This document shows positions 53,138-63,539 of a stretch of 64,000 bases of DNA, one piece after another. The notes beneath the pieces are model-generated. The model saw only the letters and a program-made list of their open reading frames with translations, searched no databases and was not told where the DNA came from. Position numbers and translations under genes: made by a program. The stretch covers positions 80,048-144,047 of the forward strand of contig JAZTZP010000159.1 in assembly GCA_045637525.1 (NCBI GenBank), written 5' to 3'. Numbering within the stretch: the stretch's first letter is position 1; every line of letters begins with the position of its first letter. Source of the DNA: JAZTZP01 sp045637525. Lineage in GTDB: Bacteria > Bacillota > Clostridia > UBA1381.

Positions 53138-55726
53138 TTATTTTTCATAAACCTTTTTATCTATGCCGGCATTTTGCGCACACATCTGTTCATTGAAGCC
53201 TTCTTCAATAAGAACTGTATTAATGCCCTCATCCCCTGCATACTTATGCTCGTTATCTATCAGATTATTTTTGGATATAACAGTATTTGATGTTCCGTTA
53301 CCAAGCTCAACACCAACATACGTGTTAATAACCTGATTATTCTCAACTATATGACCAAACGAACGAATCATATCATCTTTAATATAAGAAGATATGGTTA
53401 TTCCGCTGTGTGTATAGAAATTCTCGCTTGATGAATTTCTTACGTCCTCGTTTTCATGAGCAAGATTTCCTCTCTTCGGGTCAAACTTTTCTCCAAGCTC
53501 TAAGCGGTTATTTCTGTATTCATTAAATATTGATGAATAATCGGGTTTATTGAGGTAATAACCGTCCTGACCGTGATTTGCACCGCCGCCGTCATTTCCT
53601 ACTCCGATAGACAACATATATCCGTAACCGCCGTCACTATCTTTTCCGAGCTTATCACGGGTTATGATATTATTATCAACCGTCATATAATAAGTTAAGA
53701 AATTTACAGTTGTTCTAAGCGATGTACCAAATAAAATACCTGAACTGTCGGACGATATATTATTTGAAATGGTATAGTCAAAGCCTTTTGTATATACCAT
53801 AAAAGCACCCTTTCTGGTATAAGCCTTACAGTCATTATGCACCCAGATATTTTTATATCCGCAGAACCAGTCTATTTCGTATCTTGAAGTTTCGTCCGGA
53901 ATAACATCCCATTCTTTATCAATAACGAAATGACCGTCTGTTGTATTTGATACAACCTTACGAAGCTGTCCTGCTCCTCTTCCTCCGGTTATAATAAGAA
54001 ACCAGTTTTTATGCTTGTTTTCCTTAAGCGCGGTTTGTTCCTTATCTGTAAGCGATAATTCCGTTGCCTCCGACACTGCACCTCTTACAACATTGCCCTG
54101 CCCCTTATTACCTGCGGTCCATTGAGTAAGAAAGCCTTCTCCGTCATTGTGCGAAACCGGGTATCTTGTACCGTAGTCACCAAGCACGGTGTTATTTGCA
54201 ATGTAATTTCCCTCAGCCCACATATCGAAATATCTGTGTTCCATTGCAGGCCATGTCTTAACCATAGGACGAGGTCCTGTGTAAGTCGCAATATCTGTCC
54301 ATCTCTGTTCTCTCTTTGTACCCGAATTAGAAGATTCAAGTGTGCAACCTTCAACCCATACTCTGTTTGCACCGCCGTCAAGTCCCGGACGCTGTTCGTT
54401 ATAGACATAAGTATTAAAAACTCTTGTTCTTTGCGAACTGAGACCTAAAGACGTATGTGTTGCACTTGCATAACAGCTGTCTATTACCGAGTCACCTTTT
54501 GCATTTATTGTAGCGCAACCCCCGTCCACGGTATCAAGCCTGAGATTTTTGAGATAATATCCTCTTGAACTTGTCGAAATACCCTGACCGAGTCGAAACT
54601 GCTTGTATTTTGTGCCTAATTGAAGACATTTTACATATCCGCCTATTCTGTAGCCCCAGTCATCCTCCGGTCTTTCGTAATTATTAATCACCGCAAGGTT
54701 TAAAATTGCCACATTTGAATATGGTGCGGTAATCATAGAAATCGTTTCACCGTAAACAAATGTATGTGGTTTAAAGACTTCCCATGATTTTTCCGAATTA
54801 TCATATTCAAATATAGTCTTATCATCTCCGTCGCCGTATAAAACTATATTGCCCGGAATGTCGATATGGCCTATACGATACGTACCTTCGGGGAAATATA
54901 TAACACCGCCGCCGGTTTCGCCTACCATATTGAAAAACTCCTGAATCTTCTCAGTCTGGGAATTTTCCTTATCGTCTGCTATTCCAAAGTCTTTGGCATT
55001 GTATGTCTTTTTATAGTCGATATTATTAAGCCAATGAGCCTCTATACCAAACTGTTCTGAAAGCTTTTCATAGTTTTCGGTTCTCTCATTAATAGTAACC
55101 GGTACTCTTGTTATATCACTCTCAGCCCACACATCCGCCGCACCGTTTGAATACATTAAAGTATAAGTTGCATCCGTGCCGATATTTTCGGGAACCTTTA
55201 ATTCAACCGAATACTCAGAAACCTTTGTTAGCTCCGCCGGATATTCTGCTCCGGTCTCAATATCTTTGAATTTAACCTTTGTATCCGTCGCGTCATCTGT
55301 TACAGGATTTAAATAATTTCTGCCGGACATACGAACCGTCTGACCGGGTACTGCAAATTCTTCCGGAATATTAATAATTTCCGTATTGTTTATATACATA
55401 GGTCGGCTTGTTCCGTTTTCGGTTATAACCCATGCGGCATATAAACCTTTCGGACAACTCTCCGGAATTCTGCCCTGAATTATGCTGTCACCGTTAGTCA
55501 ATATTTCGAGTGCATAGCCGGCGTTTTCCACCGACGGCGCTGTGCCGTCGGTAATCGCCTGAATTTTTACGCCTTTTAACCCATCAAAATCCGCGCCGTT
55601 AATATTTATTGTTTCTCCCGGAAAAGCTTTATATGAATTCCATATAATTTTAGGTTCTAACCCTTCCGCAAAGCACACAGAGGCAGTTGAAAGAATAAAC
55701 GCCAGAACTATTAACAGTTTTTTCAT
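53138..55726 (-). CDS. Secreted pectate-lyase-superfamily beta-helix protein
   Basis: 862 residues. Signal peptide MKKLLIVLAFILSTASVCFA, then two IPT/Ig-like domains (to about 225), then the Pectate_lyase_3-type start KKTYNAKDFGIADDKENSQ and FFNMVGETGGGVIYFPEGTYRIG, and a long parallel helix through ~840. The YNAKDFGAxxDG-like opening is typical of GH28-, GH55- and PL-type helices; the catalytic class cannot be told apart by reading. It lies directly between the second SLH pair and the SGNH esterase gene and is secreted. Confidence 0.85.
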   Translation of the reverse strand: MKKLLIVLAFILSTASVCFAEGLEPKIIWNSYKAFPGETININGADFDGLKGVKIQAITDGTAPSVENAGYALEILTNGDSIIQGRIPESCPKGLYAAWVITENGTSRPMYINNTEIINIPEEFAVPGQTVRMSGRNYLNPVTDDATDTKVKFKDIETGAEYPAELTKVSEYSVELKVPENIGTDATYTLMYSNGAADVWAESDITRVPVTINERTENYEKLSEQFGIEAHWLNNIDYKKTYNAKDFGIADDKENSQTEKIQEFFNMVGETGGGVIYFPEGTYRIGHIDIPGNIVLYGDGDDKTIFEYDNSEKSWEVFKPHTFVYGETISMITAPYSNVAILNLAVINNYERPEDDWGYRIGGYVKCLQLGTKYKQFRLGQGISTSSRGYYLKNLRLDTVDGGCATINAKGDSVIDSCYASATHTSLGLSSQRTRVFNTYVYNEQRPGLDGGANRVWVEGCTLESSNSGTKREQRWTDIATYTGPRPMVKTWPAMEHRYFDMWAEGNYIANNTVLGDYGTRYPVSHNDGEGFLTQWTAGNKGQGNVVRGAVSEATELSLTDKEQTALKENKHKNWFLIITGGRGAGQLRKVVSNTTDGHFVIDKEWDVIPDETSRYEIDWFCGYKNIWVHNDCKAYTRKGAFMVYTKGFDYTISNNISSDSSGILFGTSLRTTVNFLTYYMTVDNNIITRDKLGKDSDGGYGYMLSIGVGNDGGGANHGQDGYYLNKPDYSSIFNEYRNNRLELGEKFDPKRGNLAHENEDVRNSSSENFYTHSGITISSYIKDDMIRSFGHIVENNQVINTYVGVELGNGTSNTVISKNNLIDNEHKYAGDEGINTVLIEEGFNEQMCAQNAGIDKKVYEK

Positions 55727-55739
55727 CCAAACTCCTCCT

Positions 55740-58427
55740 TTACTCCTTTATACAAAACATCATACTAAGATTTGCCCATGCAGTTTTAATAAACAGCTTA
55801 TCACCCGGCTCAATATCTGCTCCTGTACCGAGAAATACCTTATGCTTATTCTTTTCAGATTTATCATAGATAACAACTGTGCGTGTATCTGAATGCGATA
55901 TCGGATACTTAGTACCGTTTATGGAATACACAAGAATTCCCGAATACATCTTCTCAACAATTCCCATCTGGAAGTAGTGGTTATTTACATAGTTCATCAC
56001 TGTGTCCCGGATTGTTGAACTGCTGGAACTTCCTCTTGTCATCGTCCATGTTTCATATGGGGTTACTCCTTCTATATGAAGTATTCTTATGTCAGAGATT
56101 TTGCCATACGCATTAAGCGCATACTGTATAAGAGCGCCCTCAGGCAGGTCTTTGAGCTTCATGCCGAGGTATTTATTTTCCTGAGTTGTGCCATCCTCAT
56201 TTTTTATCTGAGGATAATATGCACCATCAGTATCGCAAACATTTTCATCCTCGGTTTCAAGCTCAATCTCTCCGCTTGAATCATAAGCTCTCATAACGAG
56301 AGAAACCTCGTCATCATCGTTTACTTTTAAAGTAACATCCTTGAATATACATATCGATGAACCGTCCTGAACATCCGAAATTGCCTCTTCTGTCGATGTA
56401 TACATAACAATTACGTTCGGTACAGTATTCTCCTGCGCATCATACACGTTTATTCCGTTATAATTAGTATTATTCTGGAAATACTTTCCTGTCTGAATCG
56501 AAAACTTATCATCTCCGGCACTTTCCTCTGTCGGAATAATAAATACAGTTACCGATGAATTAATAAAGTATTTTCTGAAATCAAAACAGCTGAATGCTCC
56601 CGCTCTGAATGCTGAACGTGCACTGTAATAATCATAAGTAAACTCGCCCTCGGTATATCCCTTATAATTCTCGACCGCCGTCATATCAGCCGCAGTATTA
56701 ATTTCGGTAATTTCGCCGTCTGCATTCTGTTTATATGTTATAAGCTGTCTTTTTGTTGAGTCCTCACTTCGCACAAGCGGAGAAGTACCCGCAACCGAAT
56801 CTTCTACTAAAAGACCGTTTAAAACAACCTTTTCGTTTAAAACAGTATTCTGCATTTTTCCGAATTCATCAAATATCTTTATATAGCACTTTTCATCATC
56901 GGGAGAATAATAAATTCTCTCAAGCCATGCATACAAATCTCTTAAAACTCTTGCATTAACTTTTGCTACCTTGCCATTATAATCAAGATAAATAAGATTT
57001 GTTTTGCCCATTCCGGGTTCAACATATTCCATTGCAGTAAGCTTTTTCAAGTAGTAGTCGCTGTATTCATAGTATTTATCTTCTATTACTACTCCCTCTT
57101 CATCTGATGCTGCTACAATTCCGGTTATTTCAGTATCTGAAATATAAATCTTATAAAGAGTTTTATCCCTGCTCTTTTCAATCATTAATACATCGTCTGC
57201 AGTTATCTTTGAAAAATCAGCAGGTGCTCCGTTATAATAATAGAATACATCAACATCATATTCCTCTTCATCAAGGAAAATCTGTTCATCGGTGTCGCTT
57301 GTAATTGAAACCTTATTAGCATTGGTTCTGCTTACAACAAACACCTCTATGTCATGTACGAATACAATATCATATTCTGAGCTTCCGGCAGTCTTTAAAA
57401 ACGAAATTCTTCCGTTTACATTTTTAAAATCGCTTTTTAAAAATGTCGGATCATATTTCCCGTTGTAAATAACGGTCATACTCTTTGGCAGATTTAAGCT
57501 TTTTTGCCTTGTATCGGTTTCAAATACAATAGTAGTTTCATTTGATGAAATATAATCTTCTGTATAAAATTCAACAAGCTCATTTCTGTCCGATGGTGTG
57601 TAGCTTACAAGCGTACATTCATCTTCCGTAACTCTTACATAGCAGTCTAATAGATAACCGAGATATTCCTCAATTCCGACTGCAGCGCATTGCATTACGG
57701 TATCACCAAGAACTATCCGACCGTTTCCAACACCTGACAAACTTGAAAGTCCCGTAATACCATTATCTGTAAGCTGACCGGAAACCGAGACTATATCAAG
57801 ATTCTTTTTAAGAAATGTTTCTTCATTTCTTAATATCTCCTGATTCGGAAGATACGAAACTGTATTGGTAAATAAAGCATCATAAATAAGATCATATGCC
57901 ATATGCCTTGTCATAACAGTTTTATCTAAAAGCTTTAATTCAAGACCAATGTATTTAAGAGCCTTTTTACCTCCGGTAATTCCGGCACCAAAGCTTTTTG
58001 CCATACTTTCAATACCAAGCATTCTGACAATCGCAATCAAAGCATGCTCATAAGTCAGTTCACCGTCCGGCGAAAAAACGCTCTCGCCGGTTCCGGTCAT
58101 AACATACGCTCCGCCGACATCTGAAATGCCTTCAAAAAATTCATGCTCCTCAGGAACATCATCAAAGCTTATGTTATCCTTTACCGCCCAGTAATTTACT
58201 ACGGGCGCAAGCATCGCCGCAAACTCACCTCTTGTGATTTTCTCATTTAAATCAAGTGTGTTATTGCTTTTAACCCCAAGAAATGTAAGAAGCGCTTCTT
58301 CATCAGAATCCTTTAAAACAGTCTGAGTTTCAGTTTTCGTTGCTTCCTCGGCAGAGGCAAACATCGATGACGCACTCGTAAATACACAAGCAATGCATAA
58401 AAGAGTGCAAATAAATTTTTTAATCAT
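55740..58427 (-). CDS. Secreted protein with N-terminal SLH repeats, second member of the second SLH pair
   Basis: 895 residues. A signal peptide (~1-26) is followed by SLH repeats at about 40-185 (LNEKITRGEFAAMLAPVV, FSPDGELTYEHALIAIVRML) and a long acidic beta-rich region with repeated 'G.V...D......D..Y.Y' strands. The C-terminal segment (MGIVEKMYSGILVYSINGTKYP, DKLFIKTAWANLSMMF) parallels that of the 1986-4562 protein, of which this is a paralogue. Its ATG at 58427 follows the upstream stop without any gap, and the GGAGGT site lies inside the upstream gene, so translation is coupled. Probably a wall-bound scaffold protein; no enzymatic motif seen. Confidence 0.8.
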   Translation of the reverse strand: MIKKFICTLLCIACVFTSASSMFASAEEATKTETQTVLKDSDEEALLTFLGVKSNNTLDLNEKITRGEFAAMLAPVVNYWAVKDNISFDDVPEEHEFFEGISDVGGAYVMTGTGESVFSPDGELTYEHALIAIVRMLGIESMAKSFGAGITGGKKALKYIGLELKLLDKTVMTRHMAYDLIYDALFTNTVSYLPNQEILRNEETFLKKNLDIVSVSGQLTDNGITGLSSLSGVGNGRIVLGDTVMQCAAVGIEEYLGYLLDCYVRVTEDECTLVSYTPSDRNELVEFYTEDYISSNETTIVFETDTRQKSLNLPKSMTVIYNGKYDPTFLKSDFKNVNGRISFLKTAGSSEYDIVFVHDIEVFVVSRTNANKVSITSDTDEQIFLDEEEYDVDVFYYYNGAPADFSKITADDVLMIEKSRDKTLYKIYISDTEITGIVAASDEEGVVIEDKYYEYSDYYLKKLTAMEYVEPGMGKTNLIYLDYNGKVAKVNARVLRDLYAWLERIYYSPDDEKCYIKIFDEFGKMQNTVLNEKVVLNGLLVEDSVAGTSPLVRSEDSTKRQLITYKQNADGEITEINTAADMTAVENYKGYTEGEFTYDYYSARSAFRAGAFSCFDFRKYFINSSVTVFIIPTEESAGDDKFSIQTGKYFQNNTNYNGINVYDAQENTVPNVIVMYTSTEEAISDVQDGSSICIFKDVTLKVNDDDEVSLVMRAYDSSGEIELETEDENVCDTDGAYYPQIKNEDGTTQENKYLGMKLKDLPEGALIQYALNAYGKISDIRILHIEGVTPYETWTMTRGSSSSSTIRDTVMNYVNNHYFQMGIVEKMYSGILVYSINGTKYPISHSDTRTVVIYDKSEKNKHKVFLGTGADIEPGDKLFIKTAWANLSMMFCIKE

Positions 58428-60476
58428 TTATATCATACCTCCGTCTAATAGTACACAAATAACCTTTGCCGCCATTGCCCTCGTCGCTTCGTCAAACGGC
58501 CTGAAAGTTCCGTCTTCAAATCCGGAAACCACTCCCATCCCGCTCAAAGCGCTTACGGCGTCTTTTGCATAATCGGCAATTTCCTCTGAATCGGTAAATG
58601 ATAAGCTTGTTTCGCTATCGCTTTCGCCGATTGTTCTGTATAAAAGAACAACCATATCCTGTCTTGTGAGCTTATTTCCAGCTCCGAAAAGATTTTCGCT
58701 TATGCCTGAAACAATTCCGTTTGAAACTGCCGCTAAAACATAATCATAATACCAGTCATCAGATTGTACATCATCAAAATTCATTTCCGACTCTGCTTTT
58801 TGGAGCTTTGCCGCAACAACAAGCATTTTAACAAATTCAGCTCTCGATAAACTATCGTTCGGTCTGAACCTTCCGTCGCCGTCACCGCTTATTATTTCTT
58901 TTTCATAAAGCTTATTAACGTATTCTTCAGCCCATGAAGCTTCATTCATATCACTAAACACGCTCTCGGTTTCGGTTTCTTGTGGCTGAGTCGGTGCTGT
59001 TACGGTGTTCTGATAAGAGCCGCTCCCGCTGCTTTGAACTTTACCGCCGCCGGAAATCTGGCTCGAGACGCTTCCGCCTGTGCTGCCACCTCCGCCACCG
59101 CCTCCGCCGGTGCCGCCTGAACTGCTTCCGCCGCCTCCTGAACCTCTCTTCTCAGCTTCAATTGCGGCATCGATAGCAGCCTTTAATGCTTGGACAGTAT
59201 CGAATTTTCTCTTTTCTATCATCTTTCTTACATTTGCAGACATAACCGGGAAATCAATTCCTACAAGATATTCCAAATCATCAAGCAGAGTCTGAACGCC
59301 GGTATAATCAGTAACAGTAAGCTGATTTAAAATTGCAGATGATCCTACAGCCTTTTTAACATCTTCAATTGTGTAAGCAGCAGTCTTAAACATATCAGTA
59401 AGAATCTGTTCTTTAACAGTAGAATTATCAATTATTTCAAAGGTTCTGTCATTAATTCCGAAAATTTCTTTCTTATCCTTTAAGTATTCATACTTATCCT
59501 GTAAATTGCTCAGTGAAATAATTTTCAGAAGAACCTCCGCAACAGGCTTTATCTCCTCAATCTTTGCCTTAACAGCTGTAAGCTTAGAGAGAGTATCCAC
59601 CGGAATATCAGCGTCCTTATCCGCTCCTATTGCAACAGCCGCCGCAATAAGATTATCGCAGTTTACAACACTTCCGGTCACGCTTTCGTAATTTTCAGCA
59701 TTTATCGCCTCCGGCGTCATTAAATTATTTACAGCATTTACAATACTTGTAATGGACGCATTAAAATCCTCAGCTGTAACAAGCTCTATTTCTTTAAAAG
59801 CGTCGTATGCACACTCAATGCTGTCATTATAGCGATTTTTAAGCGTAAATTCATCTACACTAACCGTAACGCCGTCTCCGGTAAATCCTTCAGCTGTTCC
59901 CATAGCAAAGTATATTTTAGGATTTTCCCCCGTCACTGTATATGTAAGGCTTATTTCGCCGTCTCCCAACACAATATCAGAACACTCAGCCCCATCAGCC
60001 GTTACAGGCTCGGATGTAGCTGTAAGCTCATCTTCCGGATAGCTGATTTTAAGATTTCCCGTTGCTCCCTCGCCTGCATTCGGTAAGCTTGCAACAACAT
60101 TGATTTTTCTTCCTGCAATACCGCCGCCGTCTATTGACATAACAGGTTTATCTATTGTTTGTGTTGTCTGCTCTGTATAAGAGCCCGTCTTGTCAGTAAC
60201 ATAAATGCTGTACTCTCCGGCGTCTGATGCATAAAATGAGAATGTGAAACCATTATCCCTTGTTTCAGTTTTTCCAAAATACCGAAAGCCGTCACGTGAA
60301 TCAGTATCATTTGACAAATTCTCCACTTTAATATACACACTTTCAGACTCTGTTTCGCCGGTTACAGTAACAATTCTTTTATCATCAACCGATACATTGA
60401 GCCCTGCTGCATAAACATTTGCACACACGCTAAATACAGCTATTGTACTCAACAAAAATTTTGAAATTGATTTCAT
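58428..60476 (-). CDS. Secreted protein with helical stalk, poly-Gly linker and three C-terminal SLH repeats
   Basis: 682 residues. Signal peptide (~1-23), an Ig-like module (DKRIVTVTGETESESVYIKV), a cohesin-like or Ig-like beta domain (~105-215: VMSIDGGGIAGRKINVVASL, ISLTYTVTGENPKIYFAMG), a long helical stalk (~220-440), a Gly/Ser linker (encoded about 59040-59150) and three SLH repeats over the last ~175 residues (FRPNDSLSRAEFVKMLVV, FGAGNKLTRQDMVVLLY, FRPFDEATRAMAAKVICVL). The beta domain resembles the cohesin/dockerin-receptor fold, but no dockerins are visible in neighbouring proteins. It is the first member of the second SLH pair, equivalent to 4566-8201 but without the lectin domains. 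Confidence 0.82.
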   Translation of the reverse strand: MKSISKFLLSTIAVFSVCANVYAAGLNVSVDDKRIVTVTGETESESVYIKVENLSNDTDSRDGFRYFGKTETRDNGFTFSFYASDAGEYSIYVTDKTGSYTEQTTQTIDKPVMSIDGGGIAGRKINVVASLPNAGEGATGNLKISYPEDELTATSEPVTADGAECSDIVLGDGEISLTYTVTGENPKIYFAMGTAEGFTGDGVTVSVDEFTLKNRYNDSIECAYDAFKEIELVTAEDFNASITSIVNAVNNLMTPEAINAENYESVTGSVVNCDNLIAAAVAIGADKDADIPVDTLSKLTAVKAKIEEIKPVAEVLLKIISLSNLQDKYEYLKDKKEIFGINDRTFEIIDNSTVKEQILTDMFKTAAYTIEDVKKAVGSSAILNQLTVTDYTGVQTLLDDLEYLVGIDFPVMSANVRKMIEKRKFDTVQALKAAIDAAIEAEKRGSGGGGSSSGGTGGGGGGGGSTGGSVSSQISGGGKVQSSGSGSYQNTVTAPTQPQETETESVFSDMNEASWAEEYVNKLYEKEIISGDGDGRFRPNDSLSRAEFVKMLVVAAKLQKAESEMNFDDVQSDDWYYDYVLAAVSNGIVSGISENLFGAGNKLTRQDMVVLLYRTIGESDSETSLSFTDSEEIADYAKDAVSALSGMGVVSGFEDGTFRPFDEATRAMAAKVICVLLDGGMI

Positions 60477-60500
60477 ATTACTGCTCCTTTGTTTGTTTTA

Positions 60501-62114
60501 TTAGTCCAATATGCCCTGTGTTCCTGTTTCTACCGGTAAGATTGTATCAAGATCATAGAATACAAATGTTTCTATATGATAATCGCCTGATGCCGGAACT
60601 GTAATTGTCTGAGGATAGCTTACAGCTTCTCCTGCTTTAACTGTTACAGGTGCGTAGTCTACCTTTTCCATTTCTAAAGTTGCATCATTGTAAAGCGCTG
60701 TTACAACATATGGTGTTTTATCTTCAAATGTAACATTTGAAATCTTAGTTGTTACGCTGATATCCCCTGAAGTAATTTCATCTGAGCTATATACGATACC
60801 ATTTTCTTCCGGAACTATAAGGTCACTTCCGATTGTATAAACCATAGGTCCTATATATGCATTATACCATGCAATATTATTTCCGTCTGCTGACAGATGA
60901 TAACCATAGCATCCACCTGTTGTTGATGAATTAGTTGTACCGTCATCTAATGTTTTGTAGTTACTTGTCTGCGGGTTTGTCAATCTTGCAGTATTGCCGT
61001 TAGCAACATCGCTTATATCATGTATTTCAAAATAGTTGTTTACATTAGTACCTGTACAAAGGTATACATAGTCACCTGAAATCATATAGCTCTGTGTTGT
61101 AGATTGCTTCTTTGAAAGTGCTGCATAATTTATTGCTTCTGTTGTTACGCCGTCGTCTGTAACATTTATATTAAATAAGCTTACGCCGGCACCTACAACA
61201 ACCCAGCCGGCATCTGTTTTATTAAAAGCACCTTTTGCAATATTTCCGCTGTTACCGCTGCCTGCAGCATGAGCACTTACTGAGCCCTTTTTAACAATAT
61301 TAGAAGTATCTGCAAGGTCATATACTATGATATCTGATCCCTTCGTTACATATAAAAGCTTTGTTTCTTCATCATAAATGCAGTTTGTTATAGCAGCTTG
61401 TTTATTAGCTGTATCCTGATACAGTTCAACCCAATTGCTCTTATCAGCTGTTGACGCAATTGCCATACCCGGATATCTGTTTACAACAGCTAAATTATCT
61501 GTAATCGGATAAATATTGTATACAGGACCGGCTAACGAAGTCGGAACACTTGAATAGCTTCTTACTGTACCATTAACATATGTGTATGTATCAGTAATGT
61601 CAACAGGTGCTGAAGGATTAGTTATATCATAAATTCTGTATCCACCATTACTTTGGTGATTTAACTGATCTCCTGCAGCACAGTTATATGCCACATAAAG
61701 ATATCCGTTTCTTTCTTTAATACCGTTAGCATGGTAATTGTATGCTGTGTTTGATTGTGAGATTGTAACGTTCGAAACCGCAACTCCCTCTTTTTGAACT
61801 GTAGCCTTATCCTCTAAATTAAAGTATTCTCCGGTTTTAGTATTATAAGCCGTTACATATTTTTCAGTTCCCTGAGGATATCTGCCATCCACTGCAGCAG
61901 GCTTATCACACATATATACCCAGTCGCCTGCAAGAACCATATCATTTAGACTTTTTGTATTCATTACAGCGGCAGTGTTTCCGTCTGCATCGGTATAACT
62001 TCTGTAAGTCTGACTTGTTATATTCATCTGATCAATTGTAACCGCAGCATTTGCCGCACTAACTGAGAGAAGCATAGACGCTCCTAAAATCATTGAAACT
62101 ATTCTTTTTTTCAT
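60501..62114 (-). CDS. Secreted LVIVD-like beta-propeller protein with C-terminal Ig-like module
   Basis: 537 residues. Signal peptide MKKRIVSMILGASMLLSVSAANA, then about six to seven propeller blades (GDWVYMCDKPAAV, RNGYLYVAYNCAAGD, YRIYDITNPSAPVDITDTY, KLLYVTKGSDIIVYDLADTS, GDYVYLCTGTNVNNYFEIHD), then a ~90-residue module ending ETFVFYDLDTILPVE. LVIVD repeats of this type bind partners or ligands; no enzyme motif is visible. It sits 24 bases before the second SLH pair, suggesting a surface-complex role. Confidence 0.8.
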   Translation of the reverse strand: MKKRIVSMILGASMLLSVSAANAAVTIDQMNITSQTYRSYTDADGNTAAVMNTKSLNDMVLAGDWVYMCDKPAAVDGRYPQGTEKYVTAYNTKTGEYFNLEDKATVQKEGVAVSNVTISQSNTAYNYHANGIKERNGYLYVAYNCAAGDQLNHQSNGGYRIYDITNPSAPVDITDTYTYVNGTVRSYSSVPTSLAGPVYNIYPITDNLAVVNRYPGMAIASTADKSNWVELYQDTANKQAAITNCIYDEETKLLYVTKGSDIIVYDLADTSNIVKKGSVSAHAAGSGNSGNIAKGAFNKTDAGWVVVGAGVSLFNINVTDDGVTTEAINYAALSKKQSTTQSYMISGDYVYLCTGTNVNNYFEIHDISDVANGNTARLTNPQTSNYKTLDDGTTNSSTTGGCYGYHLSADGNNIAWYNAYIGPMVYTIGSDLIVPEENGIVYSSDEITSGDISVTTKISNVTFEDKTPYVVTALYNDATLEMEKVDYAPVTVKAGEAVSYPQTITVPASGDYHIETFVFYDLDTILPVETGTQGILD

Positions 62115-62132
62115 TTTTAAAACTTCCTTTCT

Positions 62133-63461
62133 TTACTTGTTATAAATTGTTATTAATCCATTTTTATTAACTACTGCTATTTTGTTTTCTAAAAGACACA
62201 TATCTGCAATCTCCGACTCCTGTGCAGGCATATAAATACCGGCTTTTACTGCTTCTTTGGAATTTTCGATATTATATACTCTTATATTTTTAGTTCCGAC
62301 CGAATACAGCAAATCACCATCAGCCACAAGCTTTAATCCCGAAAGGTCTGCTCTGACTGTATTATCCATAGGTGTTATATACTCAGGCTTTTTATATGAA
62401 CTGAAATCAGAAATTTTAATTCCGAAAGCACTTGCCGCATATACTATGCCGTCTCTCACAATTAAATCCTTAATATCTGCCACATGGCTGTAGGTTCTGA
62501 GATACCCGCCTCGTTCACCTGTCCAGTTATCCGCATAAGTCAGCTGCCATAAATATGTGTTAAAATTATAGATAAGACTGTTGTTATAATTAAACGCAGT
62601 TTTAAAATTCGTTATATTATAACATTCCAGCTCACCGCCGCTCGTTGCAGTATAGAGCTTGTTATCATCAATATAGCATGCATTAACCGTACCTCCTACG
62701 GAAATGTAAGTATACAGATATGTCTCCTCTGGCTTGCTTATATCAAATACAGCTACACCGCTTGAGCCTGCGGCACCGAATAAATATCCGCCGCTTTCAC
62801 AAAATCTCGAAACAGAAGCCGTACTGACAGCCCTTACAAAGCTTGGATTTTCCCTGTCCTTTATGGAATATATAAGCAATGTATTTCCGCCTTTTGGTAT
62901 TTTTGCGGATATATAGATATAATCACCGCTAAGATACGCCGCATTCGGAGTAAATCCATCATTCTTAATGCTGTTGACAGCAATTATTTCATCTTCACGA
63001 GCCTCAAATACAGTAATAATATTTTCTTCTACACCTATGGCGTATATATAATTACCACTGCTCACAGCTGCCGTAAAATTAATACCGCTCTCTAAAACTA
63101 TATCCTTTTTAAGCCCTGCACCTGCCGTTGTTTTTGATTTAGGGCCATGTCCGTTTTCGTTATACGGCGTTATCCTGTAATATCTGCAACCGTCACTGTC
63201 GAGGTCAAGATACTCATTTCCGACTAATTTTGAAGCGATAGTTATATAACCCTCAGCCGCATCAGCTGATTTTTCTATTATATACCCGTCAGCATATAAA
63301 GCGTCAGTCCACGTAAGAGAAACACTTCCGTCATTATTTAAGACAGCCTTAAAATCAGCCGGCTGAGACGGCTTTAACGTATCAAAATCAGCAAACACAT
63401 TTAGCGTGCAAGCAACACTTAAAACCGTAATCAAAAAAGCAAAAGCCCATTTTTTAACCAT
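62133..63461 (-). CDS. Secreted fibronectin-III plus LVIVD-like beta-propeller protein
   Basis: 442 residues. Signal peptide (~1-24), a fibronectin-III domain (30-110: PSQPADFKAVLNNDGSVSLTW, CRYYRITPYNENGHG) and a propeller (~120-442: GNYIYAIGVEENIITVFEA, GYLFGAAGSSGVAVFDISKP, NKLYTATSGGELECYNIT). It is the first gene of the right-hand minus-strand cluster, with an AAGGAGG site 7 bases before the ATG. A weak TATAAT is found on the minus strand at about 63520, without a good -35. It is related to the next protein but carries an FN3 instead of the C-terminal module. Confidence 0.8.
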   Translation of the reverse strand: MVKKWAFAFLITVLSVACTLNVFADFDTLKPSQPADFKAVLNNDGSVSLTWTDALYADGYIIEKSADAAEGYITIASKLVGNEYLDLDSDGCRYYRITPYNENGHGPKSKTTAGAGLKKDIVLESGINFTAAVSSGNYIYAIGVEENIITVFEAREDEIIAVNSIKNDGFTPNAAYLSGDYIYISAKIPKGGNTLLIYSIKDRENPSFVRAVSTASVSRFCESGGYLFGAAGSSGVAVFDISKPEETYLYTYISVGGTVNACYIDDNKLYTATSGGELECYNITNFKTAFNYNNSLIYNFNTYLWQLTYADNWTGERGGYLRTYSHVADIKDLIVRDGIVYAASAFGIKISDFSSYKKPEYITPMDNTVRADLSGLKLVADGDLLYSVGTKNIRVYNIENSKEAVKAGIYMPAQESEIADMCLLENKIAVVNKNGLITIYNK

Positions 63462-63539
63462 TTAATCTCCTCCTTTCTCCGAGAATTATCATTCAGACAA
63501 TTACGAAATATTAATAAATTATAGATTATCTGCATGCTT

